Part shown: piece after piece, positions 24,301 through 36,300 of the stretch
How the letters are laid out: every line of letters begins with the position of its first letter
Position numbering within the stretch: position 1 is the stretch's first letter
DNA from: Apostichopus parvimensis
Lineage: Eukaryota; Echinodermata; Holothuroidea; Aspidochirotida; Stichopodidae
NCBI GenBank assembly: GCA_000934455.1
Contig: KN882874.1
Coordinates: forward strand, 81,807-142,229
Reading direction: 5' to 3'
Length of the DNA stretch: 60,423 nt
The notes under the pieces: generated by a model
Told to the model about the DNA's origin: nothing
Seen by the model: only the letters and a program-made list of their open reading frames with translations
The model's database searches: none
Translations under genes and position numbers: made by a program

Positions 24301-27300
24301 TATGTGAAGCAATGTATAGTTTTTAGTGACTAAAATTAACAGAACAGACTTGTAAATTGTAGCTAGTTATCTAGCTGATGACCAGGAAGTATAGCATTGG
24401 GTTGACTAGATCCTTTAGTGATCAAGTCTAATCAATATTTTATTTCATTCTTGTTTCATTTATGTCCCATGAAGACTTTATAAAGTGTATTTTAGCACAT
24501 ATTCTGTCATACTTAGCTGAGTTGGAAGTAAGAGAGGAACTGGTATCTAATCTTCATGTCTCCTTGATTACTTTAGCTTAATTTCCTTGTTCTTTTGTTT
24601 GCTTTTGAAATCAAACTTCTCTCTTTTTTCTTGCATTAGGCTCTCACAACAGGACAGCAACACCCTTGGACTGCAGCTTTAAAGTTACAGAATAAATCAA
24701 AGAATAACTTCAAGGCTCTCTTGCCATGTAAGTTTAAATTCAAAATCTTGTTCCATTTCGAGTTATATTTCATGTTACTAGGTCATGTGACATGGTTGTC
24801 ATTTACTAGACTTCATTATGCTTTTCTTAATTTTTGCTCTAATTAAGTTAAGTGGATATTTCTTTTGAGCTTCTACATCAGGCTGTCACAGTTATGCTGA
24901 CTTGTTACACCCCTGAATGATTGGTTAGTTCAAAATGTGGATTTAATTTTTTTCCTACAGCCTTTTGAAGCACTTACAACAATATTCCATATACAAAATA
25001 TCTCAAGACCCCCAAAGTTTAGAATAACAATATATGAAGTTTCCTTCCAATGACAAATACTCTTTGCAAATGACATTAAAATGTGGATGCAAGTTGTGGA
25101 TCTTTTGGAATTGTTTTAGAATTATCACAGGGTTGCACTGCAGTAATCCACAGATGTTGTTATTTCCTTTGCACTTTATTATTTTACCAAGATGATCATT
25201 CAAGAGTTAGGCTGGATACAGATGGTAGTGATGTTAAGTCTGACTATATCAATGCCAGTTACATCAAGGTAATTGTACAACAAGCTGCTGCTGTAGAACA
25301 GATATATCGAGGCAATTCTTCCTGCTGCTCTATGTTGTAGCTGCTGTAGACTGGTTTTAGAAGAGGTGGTATTAACCTTGTTACAGAGTGTCTCAGTTAC
25401 ATACCTAGTTATGCTGTTTTATCATAATAGAGACTGCCGGGGAGAGAGCTGCAGTTAAAAAAAGATTCAATCACGTCATGCTGATGTAAGGAAGAGCTGT
25501 TCTTTGGTTCAACTATCCCTCCATTGATTCCATCTTCAATTAAACTTAGATACGATTCTTTAATAACAAATTATTTGCATTAGCCACTCCAACTGGTAAA
25601 ACGTTCAAGAAAAAAATGTAAGTCTAAAAGCTTATTATATTGTGTTCTTAAGAATGTTCATATCATACAAAGATACTTATCAATCATGAAATAATGTCAT
25701 GAGTTGTCCACAAATTGCTGTTGAATGTCTATGCAGGTAGGCTGGTGATGGGCTAAATTAACACTACTATGTTGTATTTTTACAAGTCACTGTAGCCAGT
25801 TGTCTGTGTTTTAGTCCTCACATGTGATTGAACTTACCCATATCTATTGTAGAAACATGTAGAAACATGTCATTGCCTAGAACTTTGCTATTACAAATCA
25901 TAATATGTTAGTTTTTCTGGTTGCAAGCTATAGCATTGGGTACAACAGCTCTGTATTGCAAGAATATCAATTTGACAAAGCTATATTATAATCTTGGTGG
26001 ATGTGTTCTCCAGATAGAAACATTAAAATTCTTATTATATTGGTATGAGGGTTGGTAACTTCTACAGCAATAAGTGTAGAGTTAATAAGTAACATTCATT
26101 AAATAAGACTTATTGTAAACCTTACATATAAATTTAGTTTGGAAACTTCACATATCTGCATTACTTCTTCACAACAAAGCCAGATGTATCTGACATTGCT
26201 GCACGGTATGTACACACTCATTCCATATATTCAATTCACCACTATTAATACAAACTGAAATACAGAAAACAATAGAAGCCCATTGTTGAGCAGATTTGTA
26301 TATGAAGGAACCGACATGTTACAGGACAGTTACCATTTATGTTTGATGTGAGGTGTACACTTCAGTTATTTGAAATGTACATAGCAGAAAATTGTAATCT
26401 GGTAGCTCAAATACTGCCAATTAATGATTCTTCAGTGGACAAAGGACGTTGCAGCTCACTTAGAAAGGAATGTGTTGGCGAGAATACGCCAACAGTAGTA
26501 TCTGCTGTTTCACTGCTAAGACCTCAATCAGAACTTTAACTGATTGACAATTAGTCAAACTAGTCTGCAAAGACATACAGGACATTCGAACTAGAAAACC
26601 AAAATTGGTATGAAAATAACTGCTATTAGTCATTTATTCCTAAGTTGATTAAACCGCTGTCAAGATATCTGAAACCAGAAATATCATGAGAGCAATTTTT
26701 AATATAACTGATACATTTCTCATTTACAGAATCATCAGGGGAAGGTGTCTTTCATAGCAGCACAAGGTTAGAAATCATTATTAGTTTACAATGTTTGCTA
26801 ATGACTGTCCTGAATAACAATTCCATAGATCACTTGTAAAACTGTTCTGAATCTGTACTGTTTATAACTCAAACATAAGCACTGTTGGAGCAAATATGTC
26901 TAAGTTGGTGTTCTTTTGGAAGACCAGCTTGAATTGTTTCCTCAAATAATTATCATGACCCTGTAGAGTATCAAAATATGCTTATGCTTATTTTCATCAA
27001 AGTTTCACATTTTAGATACAATGATTGTAAGCTATTTAAGACAGATATCTGTGAAAATTGTTTGTCAAGTATTATCATCTATTCAAATTGTGGTTTAAGT
27101 ATAGTAGATTGAACAGATCCTGCCTGAACATTATTAAACAAAACCTAAGATAGAGAGTTTAATAATGAAAGTAGTAGATGTTTTCCAGGTGTTCTTGATG
27201 TTCCTTGCCTCTTCCTCGGTACGTGAGTTCACAATATTCATTGAAGTTCAGAATAATATTGGTTGCCATACCCTGTGTTTTCAAATGTTGTTGTTTGATG

Positions 27301-30300
27301 AGCAACATACTAATTTCTGTATATATAGCTATTTGTTTAAGTAAATCTTTTGTCACTCTTTTTTCCAATGTAACAGGAAAATAAAATAGAAAAACTTATT
27401 TGTAGCTGTTGTCTTCACTTTCAGAAAGGTTGCATTATATCAAGAGAATTTTTATATTAATTTTTCTTTATAGAATAAATATGTGCAGTTCTTTTTACTT
27501 TCTTACTGCTTTCTTGTAAGACTGTATATTTCTACAATTAAGTGATTCCTTTTTTCATTATCTCTTTAAAATTAAAACTGAACAGTACGTCCTAAAACAA
27601 GGAAATGTTGTGGTAGATGCCGGAAGGTCAAACTCGAAATCTTTGGTCTCAACAATATGCTGGTTTTAATATGTTTTGTGTTCCTATCATATTTCTTACT
27701 GTTCTGAAGGACCAAGGGAAGGTACAAAGGATGATTTCTGGAGGATGGTTTGGAAGGAAGATGTAGAGACAATAGTGATGCTAGTAGATAAAGATGAAAC
27801 TGAGCAGGTAAACTTATATATTATATGGAATAGAAATATGTTGATAAGTAATGAGGCCAAATTGACACATGCAGATATAATAAATAAGAAATATCTAGTA
27901 ATCTAAGTATCTAATATGAATGATATCTGTCAGCTTGTCAAGCAGATAGCAGAGAAAATGTATACTGGACAGTATTACATGGAATAAAATATGTTGATTC
28001 AGTACTAATTTTATACATTTACGACAAAGAATCACATATTTATAGAGACAAAAGAACAAAGATTTGTCCAATATCTTAGGTCTGGTATCATAATTAAGTA
28101 GATATTACAAATTGTGTGTATATTGGAGAATTTTGTTTCATCATTTTATTACAACAGCCTTCTCAGGATGCACAATACTGGCCAGACAGAGTAAACACAA
28201 GTGTTGGATATTGTGACATCACTGTCCTGCTGATGGAGTCAACAACCTTCAGGACACACACAGTCAGGAAAATGAATGATCTCAAGGTACGAGATTTTAT
28301 GTTCATGGCTGCACTGAAATGACTATGTGGATTTATCAACAGAAAGATATCAGAGACCATTGAAACTGATTTGTTTAAAATTAATTCATCTATGTAGTAC
28401 TATCTTGTTATTGTGTTTTGTAAATCGTGTTACTTGTATTGGGTTGTCAGAGACTTTAACTTATATCTTTGTTGTGATTTTAAAGGAGTATCATTATCAA
28501 CCTAACAGGTTTTCTGTTCAAATTACAAAATAGTTAACTATATAATGATACGTTAATACTGCCAATCAGAAAAGAGAGTACAAGGTTCTATGAGTGTCAT
28601 CCTAATTCAAATTTAGTATTAATTATCTGTAGAAACAAAACCAGACTATATGGCAATTTGAATATTGAATGTATACACCTTCATCCAACTCTTGATCACA
28701 GGGAGACCTTTACTTCAAACACTTGTTTCTCACATAATACCATTAGTTATTAGAGCACTGTTTGAACAGTAAAAGATGAAACAATAATGAAAGAATGAAG
28801 AGGCTTTATTTACTTTGAACAGGGTTCCCGTGGCCATGAAAAAGTCATGAAATTTGATTTTCATTTTCCGGGCCTGGAAAAGTCATAGAATTTTGTAAAA
28901 ATGATGGAGGTCATGGAAAAGTTGTGAAATTTTGTAAAACTAATAAAATTATTCACCATCGAAAACGAAAATATTTTACCGGTGAAAAGTACTCAAAGTT
29001 AAAACCTTCAGTCTATCGCCACATCAACAGTGTACGTAAAATACTACTTTCCTCTGCAAGACATTGCACATATACCTTCCAAGCAATTGCTGATTTCCAG
29101 CTTATTGAAAGTTGTAAACAAGGCTATGCAAAGTATGAGTTTTTTGGGGGGCAAACAGATGCTAAAGCAAGATTTTCCCATTAACTTAGGGTGGTGTTAG
29201 GCTACCATGTGGTCGAAGAAAGCAGCAATAACAAAAGTATTCTGCAACTCAGTTTGAGCAAATAAAGAGACGGTTGTGCTAGATTTCCATGTTGACGTAT
29301 TGTGATGTTAGGCGATCATGTGGTCGGAGATTTGTGGGGAAATTTAGGCAATAATAGTTTGTTGCGTGTACAATCTTTGTTGTCGGCAAGCAGCTGGCTC
29401 TTGTAGTCCATAGTATGTGCTTTGTTGTCATTAGTTATAGCTACTGTATACATTTGTGATTCAAGCATAAATATTGAAAGAATTCTCTCAGTTAGTATAT
29501 TTTTCCTTCTTTTAAAGTTCATAGTAAGGAAAGACAAGGAAATTTACGGGATGCTACGTGGGATAACTAAAAATAATCTCAAGTGGCTTTTTCTAAAAGT
29601 TTATTCCAAATGCGATCATTTAGTATGGTAGTACACTGTGTATGTAGGAAGCTGTATCTTACTCGTACGATCCTGTCTTTAATTTTGGGTTAGAACTCTT
29701 TCATTGATGGCAAAAACAACTTTTGGATGAATGTTTAGGTATTTGTAATTATTTATTAATGAGTTGTATCAAGTGAATTTGAAAATTTTAACCAACATTT
29801 CGGTGCTCTCATAGAGACATTTTTGAGGACGTCTCTGCCAGTTTTTAGTTAAGTCAAGTGCAAAGAACCAACACAGTCAATGACTTTGGTTTATGCTCTT
29901 CATTAAAGAATGAAATATGTTATTGCTTCGTTTTATCGTTTGTCTCCTTTTTGGGCGCTGCATGGAACAACAATTTTCTTCATTGAACTGGTCCTTGGGT
30001 TTTGTACTGATTTGGTCATGAAAAGGTCATGAAAAGGTCATGGAAAAGTCATGGAAATTTCTTTTCTTTATGGTGCAGGAACCCTGTTTGAATATGTACA
30101 TTGGATCTGTTGAAAAAGACAAGCTTTTCATTGCGTTATCTTTCACATTGTTATTTCAGGGCAATGAAAAAGTTCTTACTTCTGTGATGCAGTATGAGAT
30201 TCCCTGTTGGAAGTATGGAGGTGTTCCTTCCGAGCCTGCTGACCTCATCTCTGTAATCAAACGGATCAAGAATCATCAGAAAGGAGGCAAACGTTTACTG

Positions 30301-33300
30301 GTTCATTGTAGGTAAGAACACCACCTTTAAATACTGCTGTCAGTCATGTTATCTTGGTCTGACAACATTTCTTTCAAACAATCTTTGATTGAGATCGCTT
30401 CTTTTCTAGTAACAGAGAGCTTGGTCTTTGAAAGCATATCTGCTTTGACTCCAAGGATACATCTCTTGTTTCTTGTTTCATATTTCAAAACAGACAAAGT
30501 AATTGATGTTCTTATTAAAGGGGTTTCTCTTTCCTATAAATCTGTTTTAACACAAGATGAAGTGTCAGTTACAAAATAGATTTACCCATCTTTCTTGATC
30601 CTTCCAAGTAATGGTGTTGGTGCTACTGGTGTATTCATTGGTCTCTATGATCTGATGGATGTCATTAAAACCAAGAAGGAAGTCAGTGTGTTTGATGTCA
30701 TAGACGGAATGAGAAAAGACAGGGTGAACATGGTACTGACAAAAGTAAGTATGTTTGATCATAGGCGTAGGAGGCGGGGGGCTGGAGGGGGGCTGCAGCC
30801 CCCAACCCAAATTTTTGGTGAAAATTCGGGCAATATGCTGAGAATTTTTCGGGCAACTACTGAAAGAAGAAAAATTTGTTGTGTGTTTTTCAATTTTGTT
30901 GGTGAAAATTCGGGCAATATGGTGAGAATTTTTCGGGCACCTACTGAAAGAAGAAAAATTTGCAATGTGTTTTTCAATTTTGTTGGTGAAAATTCGGGCA
31001 ATATGGTGAGAATTTTTCGGGCACCTACTGAAAGAAGAATAATTTGCAATGTGTTTTTCAATGGTTAAACTGATATTATTATCGTTATTATTGTAACGAC
31101 TTGCCCAATAATTATAACCAATATGGAAGGGTAATAACACGGAAAATATAACTAAAAATTTTCGCACTCTGCGCCATTCAACTTCTTAATGTGCATGTCA
31201 TATATAGGCATTCATTCCTTTATATTCCAGGAATTGGTTCTTTTGTACAGTGCTCTTGAGCATGTTCTTATTTCATGATAACAGCACTTTAATAGTTGGT
31301 ATTTATTTATATATTCATCGGTTATCGGCATGTGATGTAATAACCGATGAATGCCTATATGATATATCACATTAAGGTGTTGAACGCGCGCGAAGCGTGT
31401 GAAAAATGTTGGTTATATTTTTCGGGCAAGTCGTTACAGCCCCCCCCCCCCCCAAATCAAATTAGGCTCCTACGCCTATGTGTTTGATACATAGAGTAAT
31501 GGTGTTGGTGCTACTGGTATATCCATTAGTCTGTATAATATAATTGTTGTGTCACATACATGCAATAATGATCACAATAATGAGTATGCCATTTCAATTA
31601 AATTCCTTAACTCTCTATGAGGCTGATGTGCTTCTCTTTAATTTTAGCTCCAGTACCTTTTCATTTTTGATGCTTTGTTGGAAGCCATGTTGTCTCCAGA
31701 CACTCAGATGTCATGTGATCAACTCAAGAAACTGGACCTCTCAGCAATAAAGAAGAAGTCAAAGAAGGAGTTCCAGGTTGGTTTATTTCTAGATGTTGAT
31801 GTATTACTGTATATGTTGTATTGCTTTTTGGCATATTACCAAATGCTGCATCATTAAATATTGTATTACTCAGTGATGTATTACTAAATCCTTTATAATT
31901 TAAATATTGTATTACTAAATGCTTACTACTATATGTTATATTTCTAAATGGCGCATTACTACATGCAGTATCACTAAATGTTGTATCACTAAATGATGTA
32001 TTACTAAATGGTGTATAATCATGTTTTATATTGTGTATTATTTTATGTTGTAATACTAACTGGTATATTACATTATGCTATATTATGAAATGCTTTATTA
32101 CCATATGTTGTATGACAAATTATTTGGTACTATAAAGGTTTTCAAACTTAAACTGTCTAAGCTCATATAAGTTCTGTAATGAAACAATACAATGGCGGCT
32201 TCCTACTACAGTAGGGATATGTCTTGTTGAAAATGCAAAAATGTGGCCTAACATTAGTATTTTTGTGTGCACATACAGTATATGATAGCTTATTAGCACT
32301 AACATAGCTGTCTTTTCACCATACAAAGCAACGTTACAGCTAGTTGAAGAACATTATTTTGTGTTGCATGGGTATAGAAGATCCAGGATTGTTCACAGAC
32401 AATTTTAAGGTGCTGTTATCCAATCAAATCATCAGTAAAGCACCTTGGGTTATGTTAAGTTGGAAATCTTCTTTATAGAAATATTGTGAGTGCTCTATGG
32501 AAGCATTGCAACTTGCAGTTGTATAATAGTTGCTGGTTGTAGTGAAACAATCTTGCTAGATTAAATAATATTGATGTGTTCTGAGATGTTTTGTTTTCTT
32601 GTGATTGTATAAGTTGTTTATCGCATAGCAAATAAAGTTTGATGAAATCAGTAATGTTGTGTTCATTAAGAGAAAGTATTTAAAAAATGTAGACAGTATA
32701 ACATGATGAACTAAGCAAGTTTGTATTCATGTTTAGGAGATTATTCATGTTTAATTTGTTTATAGGTTTTGCAAGAAACAATGAGACACCAGGAGAAGTT
32801 GGAAACCAAGCTGGCAGGAAATTTATCTGAGAATCGTCACAAAAACAGGTCTCCAAATCTTCTTCCAGGTGAGCTAGTATACGTTAATTAAATTTCAGGT
32901 CCGTAACAGAGCATATGACCACAGCATAGAGGAGAACAGCCTATATGTGCAGTAAATGTTCCCGGCTTAAAACCAACCCAATTACTATGCATTTGTTAAT
33001 AAGCAGAAAAAAAATAAATGGAAGGATACCTTTTTGTGTAGAAATCCCTCTAACTTTGTGTGTCAGTCTAACAGTGTGATGAAGGAAGACAATGTGAGTA
33101 GGTTTTCATGGATCAGAATATACGACAGTAAATTCACTTAACAAACTTGCAGCTTCAACTGAACTACACTCTATCAAATACCAACTGTTAATATTGTTGA
33201 TATGAACAGTGCATTGATGTAGATCCTGCTGTAACCTATGCAGTACAGTATATTATGTATATGTGATACATGTTATGTGATTAGAGGTCCAGAGCATAGT

Positions 33301-36300
33301 AAAGTCATCATATATTATTCCACTACAAGTTACTTCCTGAGAGTTTACTTGACTATAACACTCTACTTCAAACCCTGATTAATAAAAGCACAATTTTCTT
33401 AAACTTTCCTCATGATACTGCATGATACTGCAGATTGGACAATTCTTGAAAAGATGGAGGAGTGTGGAGCAATCTACAAGCTTATCATGAAATTTAATTT
33501 TCTTGGAATAAATTGTCTGGTGCATAAAGTGTTCATCTCAACAAGTTAAAACTCTTACAAAAGAAAGCAGTTTGTCATATTTAATAAATTTCTTAAAATA
33601 GTGCATAGAAACAGCTCAATGCTCCAAACAAGTAAGAGAAAAAGGAAAAGAATATAAAATTGAAAAGCAATTTTAAAAGGTTTACTAATACTAGTTACTT
33701 GTTTTCTTCTCTCAACTTGCTCAAGTTTGTTTATCTAATACAGTTTATACATCTGCCTTTGTTTTCCACTCAGTTTGTTTTACTTCATACAACTTTCACA
33801 AATTTCTTCACCAATAATTACAAGATTCACAGATATAACACTAGATAAGCTGATAAACTTCACACATCACACTTTTAAATGAAACTACTGAAAATTTGTG
33901 TGAATTCTCTTTGAAATTGATTACCACAGGTCACTAAAATGTGTAGAATTGTGTCATCATCCAGTAGAAAATGAAGAGATTGTTATCTTAGAAGTTACTG
34001 AGTATACATGTAACTTAGCTTAGCTTTGCTGTTTAGTTTTCTTAGTCTTTTTCTTATATCTTATTTGGTTATAGTGTGGTACGCAGAGAGTCACCTGCAA
34101 CACAATTGTACATTGAACCCTTCTTGTTTTTATCACTTCTTTTGCAATATATGTATGCATTCTTACCTTTTATATGATGATACTTTTCCATTTTTGAATA
34201 TTGTGATAAAGCAACAAAACTGTAATGAATTATTAGCTTTTAAAGTTGCCATTTGAGAACGTTTATTGATATTTATTACTCTTTTACAGTTGACAAGTTC
34301 CGACCAGTCTTGAAATCCCCAGGCAGCCTATTTGGATCCAGTGATTACATCAATGCTACTTTTGTCAAGGTATGTTAACATTCAGTTCCAGTTTATCAAA
34401 AGTCAGAGAAGTATGTCCTTCAGTAGTTACACATTACAGAATATGACTAATAGAGTTCTTATTTTTTCCATTAGCACTTTACTTTTAGAATGAATGTCAA
34501 ATTTAATTCACAGGGCACTGCAGAGGTGGAGTTTATAATGACCCAGTCACCTTTGACCTCAATTGTAGAAGACTTTTGGAGACTGGTCTTTGATTACAAC
34601 TGTACATCCATAGTAGTGTTGAACACTATAGATGATTCTGATGAGGTAAATTGTTGCACTTGTATATTTCTTACATCGCATCACTAATGCAGAGATATAC
34701 AGGAAAATGATATGAAACAATGCAATGGACTTTAATAGCTATTTTAGCAGGAGACACTTGTATAAGTTTAACAACAAGAGAAAGTAGACATGTTTTTATC
34801 CAAATTCTATTCAAAACGCCATTTTGGTATAGCAAGTCTTTTACTCTGCCAACAGACCTACCTTAGTACTCAATTCAAAGCTTGTTTGCTCTTAAACAAT
34901 GTGCACATCTTTCCAGTAAGTTTCTATTAAATTATCTAGTGGCAGTTAAGTCTGTCACTGCTAAAATATTTTAATTATACAGGTGGTTAATTATTTATTT
35001 AGTAATCTTGACCTTTCCATGATGTATGGCATAGCAAGTTCAAAAATGGTTGTTCAAAATGTATTATAAGATTGTTTATTAATGTTTTATCTTTCCTGTT
35101 TACAGTCTGTAACTGAGTACTGGCCTGGTGGTCATGGTGGAACTGCTTCACATGGTCTGATGACCGTTATTTGTAAGAAAATTGATAAAAGTGATGATTT
35201 GACCCGAAGGCAGTTTGAAGTCAGCCACAAGAGATCTCAAGTACATAATCAATTATTTATATTAATTTTACAATGTTTAATGTCTCATATTTTCATTCAC
35301 TTAATAAGGTTAATTTCGTTGTCAAACATTTCATTATCAAATGTTCATACATAAATTTCATGCAAAAAGATGGATGTTGGAATACAATGGAAACAATGAT
35401 GTTGAGGTCTGTCTTACTACTGTTTAGAGGGAGTATGACATGATATACTTTATACTCCATATGTCTGTATGCTATGAGTGAGACTCTTGATGTAGGAGTC
35501 TGTTGATGTATTAGTGAGTATGTTTGCTTGTAATATATACCTTTAAATAATTATGATGAAAAATCAATGTCAACTTCATTTCACTTCTGTAAGAGTAACT
35601 TTACATCCTATAGTTTCTTCTTGTTGTCACTTAACGAACAAGTTCAACCTATCAATATTAAATTGACAGCAAACATTTTAAGCTGTAGATATTTCTACAT
35701 TAGTAAAGTCTATAAGCTGCCACAAGCTCTCCTGGTGATTCCATTTGAATGTGTCTAAAATTACCTCTTTAATGATACTCATTAGCATATCAAGCAGCAT
35801 TTTTTAGGTGTAATTGTCTGTATTCCGTGGTTTGAACCCTTTGCCTTACAGTAGAGTTCTATTAATCTATATCCTGTACTGTTGCATTCTTCAGTGTTTC
35901 AAATGATCGGAACATCTAAATCAGGAGTGTTTAAGCTCAGTGGTTAACGTCGGTGCCTTTCAATCATAAGGTGCCGAGTTCAAGTCACTCCAAGATTAAT
36001 GTATGTCGTCCAGTTACAGTTGTTGACAATTGACAATCCATAATCATGGACGTTAAATATGAATCTAAGAGACTGACTTCCGTCAGCTTGCGGCTTTGAT
36101 AAGCCTATAAGGATTCTTCGTGAGTTCCTGCTTGCAGGAGGATCTAAACTACATACGTACATAAATATGGAAGTTTAGAATTATTACAAATTGGGACATA
36201 ATTTCCAATCAGTTTTATAATGTTGATTTAGTTATTTATTTTGCAGTTCTCTACCTGCGGGAGATGGCTAAATACCTCAAACTATACAGGAGTAGTCTCA

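Larger units (their letters stand above)
30760..31480. mobile_element. hAT-like non-autonomous element, 721 bp
   Basis: The terminal inverted repeats are CATAGGCGTAGGAG at both ends, and the flanks carry a perfect 8-bp target duplication TGTTTGAT (30752-30759, 31481-31488), as expected for hAT. Inside are three 84-bp tandem units (starting about 30817, 30901, 30985), then a long foldback (31092-31438) and a C-run. The 200-codon minus-strand frame across the tandem units is a by-product of a unit length divisible by three. Confidence 0.85.
30745..31647. other. Intron with nested transposon and exon relic
   Basis: It holds the hAT-like element (30760-31480) and the copy of the signature exon start (31497-31545). 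The remaining ~100 bases are the acceptor region. Confidence 0.7.

Noticed and set aside
26138-26205. Including this splice-flanked segment as a D1 exon
   Set aside because: It would end in phase 2 and put the 37-bp exon and the rest of D1 out of frame; skipping it gives the expected PTP sequence.
28158-28286. QYWPDR in this exon as the catalytic WPD loop
   Set aside because: It is the structural YWP motif upstream of the loop; the true WPD position is CWKYGGVP in the exon at 30160.
30565-31167. 200-codon minus-strand frame (and 157-codon plus-strand frame) as a gene
   Set aside because: It lies over three 84-bp tandem units of a hAT-like element and overlaps a real exon. The unit length is a multiple of three, so stops are avoided by repetition.
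35931-36010. A tRNA gene
   Set aside because: Only A- and B-box regions fit; there is no complementary acceptor stem and the sequence continues into a repeat body, so I call it a SINE.
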